From RGIG2041 sp045537695 (GTDB lineage Bacteria; Bacillota; Clostridia; UBA1381; UMGS1253): a DNA stretch of 64,000 nt. Numbering within the stretch: the stretch's first letter is position 1; each line of letters starts with the position of its first letter. The position numbers were made by a program, and so were the translations under genes. Shown here in pieces: positions 51,601 to 59,215 of this stretch. The notes beneath the pieces were generated by a model, which was given only the letters and a program-made list of their open reading frames with translations, was not told where the DNA came from and did not search any database. The stretch is taken from contig JAZSQB010000016.1 of NCBI GenBank assembly GCA_045537695.1, positions 1 to 64,000 on the forward strand, written 5' to 3'.

Positions 51601-53240
51601 ATTGATGCCGCACCGTTCGACCAGTCCGGGAATGTGCCGGCGTTGCGGATTTCCGAAAGACCGCGGTCGATGTATTTTCTGTCCTGCTCTACCAGATAGA
51701 CAAAACCGAGCTCCATCAATCTTCTTTCAATCGTACGCGCAGCGGTAAGCAGGTTTCTTCCATTGGAAAATTCATATTCCTGATTTGGTACAGTCAAACT
51801 CCAGTCTGCCTTGTTCTTTACAATATCATACCATGCACTGCACTGTTCTATATTGGCAATCTTATCTAAAACATCCTGTCGGTCATTGACAAACATTCTC
51901 GGATGCGGGCGCAGGTTAGACATATAGCTGTTCTTCGTCAACGGCTCGCCAATTTTTTCCCAGTTTGTACCAGTCTCCCCGTAATATTTGACATCACCGA
52001 AATTCGGGGCGCTTGGCATATAGATAATCACGTTATCCATCAGCATGGTATCGTACGCTCCTAGGCGCGCGTCCAAGGATACACTCACGTCAAAGATATC
52101 ACCCGGATCGTTCGGGAATTTCACGCTTTCAATTTTTTTACCGTCGCAGTAGGTTGTCATTTCCTGTTTCTTAAAGTCGACATGTGCCTCCAGCAGCGAC
52201 CAGCCCTGTCCGTCTTCATCGTTAATCCATTGCGTTGTTGCAACAATGGACTTGTTTGCACTGTTATAGATTGAAAAACCGGCACTGCTCTTGGACAGGT
52301 TTGCATAATACGCTATATGTATCTCTGTCGGTCTTTTACCCATTGTAATCTTTTTCTGCAGGCTCGTTTTCTTCGGAATATTGGTGTTGTTGGTAAAGCG
52401 GATAACCTTCTGTCCGTCTAAAAGTCCCGGAAGAACATAATCGCCTTTCTTCGAAAAGTTGGCGGCACTCTCTACCGGCACATAGGAACTACCGTTGAGC
52501 GAACAGTCATAGGTAAATGCGCTGTATTGCCCCTCCGGAACGGAAAGTGTCGGCGCCTGCGTTGTGCCGAACGGCTTCATTGCCTCCTCCGGCGTGATAG
52601 TGACCGTTTTTTCCACCCAATCCTCTGCAGCTATATTGTCTGTCGTAGAAAAAACAACGTCATCGAGGTACGCTTCACAGCCATCCTTCAGTCCGGTCAC
52701 AAAACGGAATTGCGTATCGCTGAAATCTGTATATTTCAGCGCTGTGCTGCTCTGTTCTTGACCTTCTATATAGGTTGTATATATCATCTTCTCTAAGTCA
52801 AGCACAACCTTATAATTTGTCCAAGTATCGTTTGACGCTCTGATAAGTGTATTACTACCATCGGGTAATATCGTCATCAAAGAAAGCGATGCGTCAACCG
52901 TCTTCGCGCGGAAGCTGATTGTCAGATTCGTCATTCCAGAAAGCGTGACAAGTTTCTGCAGATTCGGAGAGTTACTCCCCGTTGCGCCGACATTGGTAAA
53001 GCGCAACACCATACCGGTTGCGTCCTTATATGCCGCAATCTTTGTCGTTTTCGCATTGGTGGTCTTTGACCACGCATTTGGATCTTTCGCGTTCACAATC
53101 GCCGCCTGTCCCTCTGTGTAGCTTTCAAAGCCTTCCGAAAACAGTACCGTTTCGGTTCCGCCTTTTGCCGCAAACACGTTGGTAATGCCGCAGCTCAGCA
53201 GCATACACAGGCAAAGCAGTAAACAAATTCCTCTTTTCAT
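48675..53240 (-). CDS. Large secreted heparinase II/III-like polysaccharide lyase, multidomain
   Basis: A 1521-aa secreted protein. Signal peptide 1-24 (ending VFAA). Residues ~28-210 and ~225-410 are two jelly-roll carbohydrate-binding-like domains. ~430-720 is an alpha/alpha toroid (SELMYGIACFYDWAYYGL; FPEGPSYWGLTSEFM). ~790-1010 is a heparinase II/III-type beta domain with GHMHNSLGTFVIDANGERF, where the usual Asp after HxH is Asn. ~1070-1190 are stalk (copper amine oxidase N-like) repeats (GRTLVPVRFIAESF; ARTLIPLRALVEAL), then an F5/8-type-C-like domain and a C-terminal Big_2 Ig-like domain. It probably cleaves uronic-acid polymers; the neighbouring uxaB/uxaA fits. Confidence 0.82.
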   Translation of the reverse strand: MKRGICLLLCLCMLLSCGITNVFAAKGGTETVLFSEGFESYTEGQAAIVNAKDPNAWSKTTNAKTTKIAAYKDATGMVLRFTNVGATGSNSPNLQKLVTLSGMTNLTISFRAKTVDASLSLMTILPDGSNTLIRASNDTWTNYKVVLDLEKMIYTTYIEGQEQSSTALKYTDFSDTQFRFVTGLKDGCEAYLDDVVFSTTDNIAAEDWVEKTVTITPEEAMKPFGTTQAPTLSVPEGQYSAFTYDCSLNGSSYVPVESAANFSKKGDYVLPGLLDGQKVIRFTNNTNIPKKTSLQKKITMGKRPTEIHIAYYANLSKSSAGFSIYNSANKSIVATTQWINDEDGQGWSLLEAHVDFKKQEMTTYCDGKKIESVKFPNDPGDIFDVSVSLDARLGAYDTMLMDNVIIYMPSAPNFGDVKYYGETGTNWEKIGEPLTKNSYMSNLRPHPRMFVNDRQDVLDKIANIEQCSAWYDIVKNKADWSLTVPNQEYEFSNGRNLLTAARTIERRLMELGFVYLVEQDRKYIDRGLSEIRNAGTFPDWSNGAASMIPSELMYGIACFYDWAYYGLTEAERLEIIEIVKRQAIWQHVRAYDGAIKEADIAGGSTNRAMLANACAAGVALAFADEIPEVSEFLFKGALKYGRIPVEAFGTDGGFPEGPSYWGLTSEFMVYFVAQCETAFVEGYEMPADLAWYYETPMIRYMGDYWLYTSGPEKMFNFGDGSEALAIDPSIYWLANKFDRPDYTWMLNERIRRVGSDVDYPYFAILYYDADAQESMDGVALDKTFNAKDDAQVANFRSSWTDDNALYAAMQGGANNAGHMHNSLGTFVIDANGERFVRTIGRANYSALYSGYMYYVQRAEGQNTLVVNPGEGFEQPKDAQASFVRHEEAENEAFSILDMTKSSSDFVSAKRGMYMTKDRQSVVLQDEVKMKKPSELWWFAHTDGDILLSADKKSALLTVGKERMYVAITQGPVDATFQIMQARPLPTSPVAPDEKYQDMFKLGIHMQNVTETTLTVEFVPLDAGEAAPEKLTPVLPMDSWSVSDNAIPTARQAGDAVALFLNSPVVLDKGNRTYVDTANADVYPFTENGRTLVPVRFIAESFDARVGWDDATQTVTVMQGQTNISLQIGSDKMYVNGVEKILDVPANTYNARTLIPLRALVEALGKQVLWDDRGLIVISDNVMEYTEAEKANIISMLSERVLLDGKEMTAFTTDKTDYYMITEGNIPTVTLTSGAPVAQNGNTASFTIGEKTYTITFVADKFEGQFGTNSTSNISKLQLSVPIEKDPPAEISRQPAEHVTFSTGHDKYVEFGTMDNIISKELVNRWSGQSPAWICYEFREPVSLYAFGLAGMADSKGEPRSFIFNAEISMDGETWEQVLDTQTSGTTVMPDIFLLDGKTAKFFRINGKGDSSGGTYSSYSEVCFYTSKEQMETDMQFWPLYFASNEVQGTVGGTKQLFVQAFNGKGVEVAVDGVVFTSDNPAVATVDANGLVTCVGKGRAKITASYQGMFSTVTATTAIVVQ

Positions 53241-53311
53241 TTACTTTTCCTCCTTATACTTATAAAATTTTAAACCGTATCATGCTATATAGGTTCCCCG
53301 ATTTTGTTTAT

Positions 53312-53341
53312 ATTCTACCATATAAACAGTAAACCTGTCAA
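53312..53341 (-). promoter_or_regulatory. Promoter of the heparinase-like gene
   Basis: On the minus strand TTGACA (53336-53341), 18-bp spacer, TAGAAT (53312-53317); the start codon follows AAGGAGGAAAAGTAA. Confidence 0.8.
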
Positions 53342-53561
53342 CTACTTCATTGTAATACATTTACAAAAAGCAATATGCTGATATCACCGCGCATATGACC
53401 AGAACAAAAAAACGGACAACAGACTTCCTTGTTTTTTGAAAGGCGCAAACCCCTGCGCTCCCATCTTCGTTGCATTGTACTTATCAGAACAGCAATTTCA
53501 TCCCCGCCCGAAAAATAAAAAGCAAACGGAATTTGAACTGCACCATTTTATACAGACAGCA
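53342..53561. other. Intergenic stretch without a recognised gene
   Basis: About 220 bp between the lyase promoter and the uxaA terminator. Nothing recognisable apart from short A- and T-runs. Confidence 0.5.
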
Positions 53562-53568
53562 CAAAAAG

Positions 53569-53608
53569 GACCTTTATGGTAGCTATTTTAATTCTACCAT
53601 AGGAGGTC
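53569..53608 (-). terminator. Terminator of the uxaB-uxaA operon
   Basis: Hairpin ATGGTAG/CTACCAT extended by GACCT/AGGTC, with T-rich tails on both strands, ~64 bp beyond the uxaA stop. Confidence 0.72.
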
Positions 53609-53671
53609 TCTTTTTTCTATTGTCCATTTTTACTGGACCTGTTCAATTTTGCCTTGGCTCTTTTATTTTTA

Positions 53672-55054
53672 TTATAATGTTACGCCGTTTTTGAAAATGG
53701 CAATTTCACGATAGCCGTTTTCTTCGTTGCGCGTCTTTCTGCCTTCCGCAACAGAGATAATATAATCATAGAAATCCGCATCCAAATCCTTGCCTTCTAA
53801 AAGCGCACCGGCATTGTAGTCAATCCAGTTCGGTTTCCTTTCCGTAAGCGCTGTATTGGTGGAAATCTTCACTGTCGGACATGCGCCGGCAAACGGTGTG
53901 CCGCGACCCGTGGTAAAGAGCACCATATGACAACCGGACGCAATCAGGTTGGTTACTGCAACCATATCGTTGCCCGGCCCGTAGAGCAGATTTAAGCCGC
54001 ACTTTGCTGCCGGTTCGGCGATATCAAGCGCATCTACAACCGGCGCACAACCGCCTTTTTGCACGCAGCCGAGGGATTTTTCCTCAAGTGTCGTGATGCC
54101 GCCGGCTTTGTTGCCCGGGGACGGATTTTCGTAAATTGGCTGACCGTAGGCGATAAAATAATCCTTGTAGCGGTTAATCATATCCACGGTTTTATCAAAG
54201 ATGTGTTCATCCACGCAGCGGTTCATCAAAATGGTTTCCGCGCCGAACATTTCCGGCACTTCACTTAAAACGGCGATGCCGTCCTGTGCGGTAAAGCGGT
54301 CGCAAAATCTGCCGACGAGCGGATTTGCCGTAACGCCGGAAAGCCCGTCCGAGCCGCCGCACTTTAAGCCGATTTTCAGCTTGGATACCGGAATTGGCTC
54401 ACGCACTTGCTTTTTCGCTTCTTCCGCAAGCGCGCGCAGAATTTCCACGCCCTCTGCAAGTTCATCGTCGCTTTCCTGTGCGTTTAACAGGCGGATATTT
54501 GTACCTTCGATGTCTCCGAGCACTTTTGTAAACGTACCGAGATGATTGTTTTCACAGCCGAGGCCCAAAACCAATACGCCAAATGCATTCGGGTGATGGC
54601 AAAGTGCAGAAAGCACCTTCTGCGTGGTTTCGTGATCGCCGCCGAGCTGCGAGCAGCCGTAAGGATGCACGAATGCGTATGTATCTGCAAAAAAGCTTCT
54701 TGCCTTTTCAGCAATCTTTTCCGCCGCACCATTGATGCAACCTACGGTCGGGATAATCCACAGTTCATTGCGGATTGCCGCTTCGCCGTTTTTGCGCATA
54801 TAACCCATAAAGGTCGGCGTTGGCGATTTTTTAACTTCAAATTCAGGCTGATAGGAATATTCAAGCTTGCCTTCCAAGCCCGTCTTTACATTATGGGAAT
54901 GCACATGCTCCCCTTCTGCAATATCTGCGGTTGCCACGCCGATCGGAAATCCGTATTTGATAACCTTTTCACCGGCTTTGATGGCATTGGCCGCATATTT
55001 ATGTCCGCTTGTCACATCGACAAGCACGTTGTCTTTTTCGTGTATTCTAAGCAT
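53672..55054 (-). CDS. uxaA: Altronate dehydratase (UxaA family)
   Basis: Dehydrates D-altronate to 2-keto-3-deoxygluconate in galacturonate use (460 aa). An N-terminal SAF domain (LRIHEKDNVLVDVTSGH... to HVHSHNVKTGL) is fused to the GarD/UxaA catalytic region (NAFGVLVLGLGCENNHLGTF, LKCGGSDGLSGVTANP, FTTGRGTPFAGACPTVKIS). The start is ATG 55054 behind GGAGGCG. It follows uxaB with essentially no gap. Confidence 0.92.
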   Translation of the reverse strand: MLRIHEKDNVLVDVTSGHKYAANAIKAGEKVIKYGFPIGVATADIAEGEHVHSHNVKTGLEGKLEYSYQPEFEVKKSPTPTFMGYMRKNGEAAIRNELWIIPTVGCINGAAEKIAEKARSFFADTYAFVHPYGCSQLGGDHETTQKVLSALCHHPNAFGVLVLGLGCENNHLGTFTKVLGDIEGTNIRLLNAQESDDELAEGVEILRALAEEAKKQVREPIPVSKLKIGLKCGGSDGLSGVTANPLVGRFCDRFTAQDGIAVLSEVPEMFGAETILMNRCVDEHIFDKTVDMINRYKDYFIAYGQPIYENPSPGNKAGGITTLEEKSLGCVQKGGCAPVVDALDIAEPAAKCGLNLLYGPGNDMVAVTNLIASGCHMVLFTTGRGTPFAGACPTVKISTNTALTERKPNWIDYNAGALLEGKDLDADFYDYIISVAEGRKTRNEENGYREIAIFKNGVTL

Positions 55055-55055
55055 A

Positions 55056-56414
55056 TTACGCCTCCAAAAGTTCACGGATAACTGTGCGCACACCGCGTGC
55101 TTCACAGTCGGCAATGTAGCCTTCTACCTTCGCTAAAAGTCCGTCCATCTTTGTCAAATCCTGCCCCCACATATCTGCGTTCGCAAGCACCTGCGCCGCA
55201 GTTGCGCCCTGCATAAACGCCAGCGCCTCCGGCATATCATTTGCCTTATCTGTGTGATAGAACATAATGAGTGCCGCCAAAGAGAAGGTTAAAATCTTCG
55301 ACGGTGTACCATTTTCAAGAGCACCAAGCAAAGACGGAAGCACTCTTTCCTTATACTTCGCTGTGGAATTGAGACAAATATCTAAAAGTCTGTGGCGGAT
55401 GTACGGATTTTCAAAACGCTCCATGACGCTGCTGGCAAAGTCTTCGAGTTCTTCTTTAGAAAGACCGTCAATTGTCGGGATCACTTCTTCAAAGATACCC
55501 TTGCGCACGTATTTGCCCATAATTTCGTCGTCCATCATTTCCTTCACGGTTTCTAATCCGCAAAGCTGCGCCGCCATAACGCTCATCGTGTGCGCGCCGT
55601 TTAAAATGCGCACCTTGCGCTTTTTGTACGGTACAATATTATCCGTAAAGATAACATTATAGCCATACGTATCGAGCGGCAGTAAATCCTTCTTGTCATT
55701 CATGCCTTCGATAACCCAAAGATGGAAATATTCCGCCGTTACCATCAGCTTATCTTCGTAGCCGAGGCGCTCTGCCCAGGCAGCCTCTTCGCCGCGCGGG
55801 AATCCCGTTACGATACGGTCCACAAGCGAGCTTGCAAAGGTGCAGGCTTCTTCAACCCACGCCTTAAAGCCGTCTTCTAACTGCCAAAGGTCAATATACT
55901 GCATTACGCACTTTTTGAGTGCTCTACCGTTAAAGTCAATGAGTTCACAGGCGATGAAAATAATACCCTTGTCCTTTGCGCCCTCAAATGCCTTATAACG
56001 CGCATATAAAAACTGCGTTACCTTACCCGGAAAGGAATTTGCCGGCATATCATCAATTTTGCAGCTATCAACAAAGGTGATACCGGCTTCTGTCGTGTTA
56101 GAAATTACAAACTGCAGCTCCGGCTTGTTTGCCATCTCTAAAAACGCATCAAAATCTGCATAAGGATTGATGCAGCGGCTTACCGCCGTATTCTTTGTAA
56201 TTTCTTCTACAAGCTCACCGTTTTGCTTACCGCGCAAAATCGTTGTATACTGGCCATTCTGCGCATTAATCACTTCGCCCATACCCTGTGCAAGCGGCTG
56301 CACCAGCACAACAGATGTGTTAAAATCTGCTTTCTCATTGAGTCCGTTAATAAAATAATCCACAAAGCCGCGAAGGAAATTACCTTCACCAAATTGCAAA
56401 ATTCTCTCCTGCAT
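55056..56414 (-). CDS. uxaB: Tagaturonate reductase (altronate oxidoreductase)
   Basis: NADH-dependent reductase of the mannitol dehydrogenase family: D-tagaturonate to D-altronate (452 aa). Seen: ERILQFGEGNFLRGFVDYFI at the N-terminus (nucleotide fold), KKRKVRILNGAHTMSV with the active-site Lys/Asn/His set, and RHRLLDICLNSTAKYKERVLPSLL. The uxaC isomerase needed before it is not in the window. AAGGGAG precedes ATG 56414. Confidence 0.92.
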   Translation of the reverse strand: MQERILQFGEGNFLRGFVDYFINGLNEKADFNTSVVLVQPLAQGMGEVINAQNGQYTTILRGKQNGELVEEITKNTAVSRCINPYADFDAFLEMANKPELQFVISNTTEAGITFVDSCKIDDMPANSFPGKVTQFLYARYKAFEGAKDKGIIFIACELIDFNGRALKKCVMQYIDLWQLEDGFKAWVEEACTFASSLVDRIVTGFPRGEEAAWAERLGYEDKLMVTAEYFHLWVIEGMNDKKDLLPLDTYGYNVIFTDNIVPYKKRKVRILNGAHTMSVMAAQLCGLETVKEMMDDEIMGKYVRKGIFEEVIPTIDGLSKEELEDFASSVMERFENPYIRHRLLDICLNSTAKYKERVLPSLLGALENGTPSKILTFSLAALIMFYHTDKANDMPEALAFMQGATAAQVLANADMWGQDLTKMDGLLAKVEGYIADCEARGVRTVIRELLEA

Positions 56415-56629
56415 AACAACAGCTCCCTTACTTTATAATATAATAATTGTATTTTAGCACGCCTAAAAATAAATATCTACACCTTTAAAAGCAATTTTTT
56501 AATTTTCTGCAATTTTTGATTTGTTTGCTGACCTATTTTAAATACCCTTACAGATTATCGTCGAACGCTTATGTTCCCAACGTATAAAAACCGGCCTGCA
56601 TACATATATTTTTTACCGAGGTGATTTTT

Positions 56630-57103
56630 ATGTGGCAAAAAATAAAGCCCTATGTAATTTCCATTGCAATCGCACTGGGTGTCGGCGGTTTCTCCGCATT
56701 GGTAACCATGGAAAATATGGACATTTACGAAAGTATCATACAACCGCCGCTCGCACCACCATCCTGGTTATTCGGTGTCGTTTGGGGCATTTTGTTCGTC
56801 CTGATGGGTATTAGTGCCGCGCTTGTGTATACCTGCCGCAGCTGCGACCGTGCACAGGTGCGCTCTGCGCTCACTGTCTACGCGCTGCAGTTGGTGGTCA
56901 ATTTTTTTTGGAGCATCATTTTCTTTAATCTGCAAGCATTCTGGTTTGCGTTTCTCTGGATTTTGCTTTTGTGGGGCTTAATTTTATGGATGCTAATTCT
57001 TTTTTACCGCGTCCGTCCGCTTGCTGCGTATTTGCAAATCCCGTACTTTTTATGGGTGACTTTTGCGGCGTATCTGACATTGGCAATTGCAATATTAAAT
57101 TAA
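56630..57103 (+). CDS. TspO/MBR family membrane protein
   Basis: Five-helix membrane protein (157 aa) of the TspO/peripheral benzodiazepine receptor family, which binds porphyrins and cholesterol-like ligands. Typical residues: QPPLAPPSWLFGVVWGILF and LVVNFFWSIIFFNLQAFWFA. I start at ATG 56630 after GAGGTGATTTTT; a GTG at 56621 sits in the ribosome-binding site. It stands alone among minus-strand genes, and its stop lies at the edge of a nested palindrome. Confidence 0.9.
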   Translation: MWQKIKPYVISIAIALGVGGFSALVTMENMDIYESIIQPPLAPPSWLFGVVWGILFVLMGISAALVYTCRSCDRAQVRSALTVYALQLVVNFFWSIIFFNLQAFWFAFLWILLLWGLILWMLILFYRVRPLAAYLQIPYFLWVTFAAYLTLAIAILN

Positions 57104-57210
57104 AAAAGTCCGGCATATGATAGCTAAAAAGCCTGATTTTCTAAATATTTAGAAAATCAGGCTTAAATATTAGTATCCTTAGCCGTACACACCTTATGCC
57201 GGACTTTTTT
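57102..57210. terminator. Nested palindromic bidirectional terminator (MITE-like)
   Basis: Outer inverted repeat AAAAAAGTCCGGCATA (57102-57117) / TATGCCGGACTTTTTT (57195-57210) encloses a perfect 36-bp palindrome (57129-57164, centre at CTAAAT/ATTTAG). It sits between converging genes and overlaps the last bases of both, so it should stop both transcripts. A hairpin inside a terminator suggests insertion of a small palindromic element. Confidence 0.75.
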
Positions 57211-58387
57211 AACGTCCCAAATACGAAAAGTGCATATAGTCATTGTTACTCTTCCACGAATTGCCACCCCAGGAAAAACCGTATTTTTCAAAGGTTTTTA
57301 CAACTATGCTGTCCTCCGGAATGGAATGCGGATCTTCGTACGGCTTCCAGTAAGAGCCTGCGCCGATGGTGCCATCCGGATAAATCTGATAGTTTTCATT
57401 TGCATTGATATCCAGCGCTATACCTGAATTATGCTCCGAGATATTTAGATTGCTGCGCCAGTTGTAGCCACCGATTTCATAAATCGGAAACCGTGTTGGG
57501 TCGTTATAGATTTCCGTAAAAATTTTAACAATATCTTCTGCTAAAGCCTTGTGAATCCAGAAAAACTGCTCAGATGCCGTTTTAACACCAGTTGTTTTGT
57601 TTAAACGCCATACCGGCACGCAAACCTCGACCATATTGACTTTTGCAGCCGCTTCATTTTCATATTTGTTTGTTTCTGCCGTACCGAAAATACGGATGCG
57701 CTTATCCGCATTATCCCCCTTATAGTACCATGTTGCCTTTGCCGTTGGTGACTGCTCCGGGGCCGACGGCGCTTCCACAACCTTCAATCCTGCCGCACGC
57801 GTAAGCATAACGCAAACCTCTGCACGTGTCAACGTGCGGTCCGGGCGAAAATAACCGTCGGTATAACCGCTGGTGATACCGCGCGCATATGCTTGCAGCA
57901 CACTGTCACGGTAAGCTTCGTCAATCGAGTAAATATCCTTTACCTGATTTAGATAAACCCTTGTATCCAATGGCTTTGTATGACAAACATAAGTCATCAC
58001 GCGGTCAAACAAAACACAAACGGTTTTTCTGTCAATCGTAGCACCCAATGTATTGGCATCCACTTTCAGAAAATCATCCGCCCATACAATTCCCTGCGTT
58101 ACCGCAGCATTGTAAGCATTACTCGCCCAATGCTTTCCGTCGGCGCTATACGATAAAACGCCCGGATAAAACGTACGTGCAATCAATGTGAGAAATTCTC
58201 CCTGCGTCAGCATACCCGCTGGCACGAAGGCTCCATCAATATAACCGCTAATCAGCCCGTTTGACACCATCGCCTGTACATACGGATAATGCCAATCCAT
58301 TATCTGCACATCCGAAAAACCGGTGTTTGCCAATGCGCTGACCGGCAAAAGCGCACATATTAAAAATATAGCTAAAAATTTCTTCAA
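57209..58387 (-). CDS. SLH-domain D-alanyl-D-alanine carboxypeptidase (VanY/M15-type)
   Basis: Wall-anchored peptidase of 392 aa. A signal peptide (LKKFLAIFLICALLPVSALA) is followed by two to three SLH repeats (to ~210; LTQGEFLTLIARTFY, LTRAEVCVMLTRAAGL), then a linker and an M15 peptidase domain (SEHNSGIALDIN; NDYMHFSYLGR carry the zinc ligands His-Asp-His). It would trim peptidoglycan stem peptides at the surface. I start at TTG 58387 with AAGGATG ~8 bp upstream, since the open frame 5' of this contains the promoter-like TATACT. Confidence 0.85.
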   Translation of the reverse strand: MKKFLAIFLICALLPVSALANTGFSDVQIMDWHYPYVQAMVSNGLISGYIDGAFVPAGMLTQGEFLTLIARTFYPGVLSYSADGKHWASNAYNAAVTQGIVWADDFLKVDANTLGATIDRKTVCVLFDRVMTYVCHTKPLDTRVYLNQVKDIYSIDEAYRDSVLQAYARGITSGYTDGYFRPDRTLTRAEVCVMLTRAAGLKVVEAPSAPEQSPTAKATWYYKGDNADKRIRIFGTAETNKYENEAAAKVNMVEVCVPVWRLNKTTGVKTASEQFFWIHKALAEDIVKIFTEIYNDPTRFPIYEIGGYNWRSNLNISEHNSGIALDINANENYQIYPDGTIGAGSYWKPYEDPHSIPEDSIVVKTFEKYGFSWGGNSWKSNNDYMHFSYLGR

Positions 58388-58476
58388 CGTGTCCACATCC
58401 TTATACGCATTACGCACAATGTAATGAGTATACCATAATTCGACACGTTTTTCCATCGTAAATTTTTGGAAATAAA

Positions 58477-58514
58477 AAAAAGCAAGGGTACGGGCATCCG
58501 TATCCTTGCTTTTT
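58477..58514 (-). terminator. Terminator of the DUF378 gene
   Basis: Inverted repeat AAAAAGCAAGG..TACGG / CCGTA.CCTTGCTTTTT, just after the DUF378 stop on the minus strand. Confidence 0.85.
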
Positions 58515-58529
58515 CCGATTTACATTCCC

Positions 58530-58739
58530 TTAGTCGGCATGGAACATCTTATCTTTAAACAGAAGTGTAATGCACCAAAGCGCGCCAATGCCCACCAGCG
58601 TAAAGATAATGCGCGTAAACATCGCATCCGGTCCACCAAAGATTGCCGACACAAAGTCGAACTGAAAAAGACCGATAGAGCCCCAGTTGAGTCCGCCGAC
58701 AATCACCAAAAGTAAAGCGATCGTATCTAAAATTGCCAT
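58530..58739 (-). CDS. DUF378 family small membrane protein (YuzA-like)
   Basis: A 69-aa protein with two transmembrane segments; the family signature IALLLVIVGGLNWGSIGLFQ is complete and ends in a short charged tail (FKDKMFHAD). Function unknown. ATG 58739 follows GGAGG by 8 bp; the open frame continues upstream but without a start signal. Monocistronic. Confidence 0.9.
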   Translation of the reverse strand: MAILDTIALLLVIVGGLNWGSIGLFQFDFVSAIFGGPDAMFTRIIFTLVGIGALWCITLLFKDKMFHAD

Positions 58740-58867
58740 ATCAAAAACCTCCATATTATAAATTTTTGGGCTGACCTTACTATATGCAAAAGCCGCAAAA
58801 TATATGCATGGAATTTTTGGAAATGTAATTTTTGTCGAAAAATGCAAACCGATTTTTAAAAATATAT

Positions 58868-58896
58868 TTGCAGTATGTCGATTTCTGTGCTATACT
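58868..58896 (+). promoter_or_regulatory. Promoter of the structured RNA at 58.9 kb
   Basis: TTGCAG (58868-58873), 17-bp spacer, TATACT (58891-58896); transcription would begin at ~58902, the first base of the structured element. Confidence 0.65.
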
Positions 58897-58901
58897 GTAC
58901 T

Positions 58902-59047
58902 TGTCACTCAACTGAATACGTCCAAAATTCGGCTGCGTTTTGGTAAAAACGCAGGCCTGGTTTTCATATGCCGTTTTTTGGACATGTGTTGAGTGACATC
59001 AGACCTCGCCGCGTTTTTCTGCGCGGCTTCGGTCGCGCATTTTTTTA
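58902..59047 (+). ncRNA. Unidentified structured RNA with terminator (leader or small RNA)
   Basis: The first ~97 nt fold as a closed multistem: outer TGTCACTCAAC (58902) with GTTGAGTGACA (58988), then GTCCAAAA (58920) with TTTTGGAC (58976), then CGG/CCG and an inner hairpin CTGCGTTTT/AAAACGCAG (58933-58954). A strong terminator follows at once (GACC..GCCGCG / CGCGGC..GGTC, then T-run 59040-59046). I do not recognise the family. It could be a riboswitch for the small ORF behind it, a free small RNA, or a palindromic mobile element. Confidence 0.55.
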
Positions 59048-59069
59048 TTTCATTAAAGGAGATGTCACC

Positions 59070-59213
59070 ATGGAAAAACAGTATTTTGAAGTATTCAACA
59101 AAATCACAGATATTATCGAAGACTTAAAGAAATTGCAAACGGAAATGGAAGAAATGTACATTTCCTCCAAGCAAAAAGAAACCGCACAGTACGGACACTG
59201 TGCGGTTTTATGA
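59070..59213 (+). CDS. Small helical protein, 47 aa, unknown
   Basis: Reads MEKQYFEVFNKITDIIEDLK and continues KLQTEMEEMYISSKQKE, a single amphipathic, coiled-coil-like helix. It has an excellent ribosome-binding site (AAAGGAGATGTCACC) and lies behind the structured RNA and its terminator. The last codons overlap the transcription terminator, so the C-terminal QYGHC... is an effect of the hairpin sequence. No family recognised. Confidence 0.65.
   Translation: MEKQYFEVFNKITDIIEDLKKLQTEMEEMYISSKQKETAQYGHCAVL
59179..59209. terminator. Terminator overlapping the small ORF end
   Basis: Inverted repeat AAACCGCACAGT / ACTGTGCGGTTT, followed by T; sits between the converging small ORF and the SPFH gene and overlaps the ORF's final codons. 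Confidence 0.8.
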
Positions 59214-59215
59214 TT

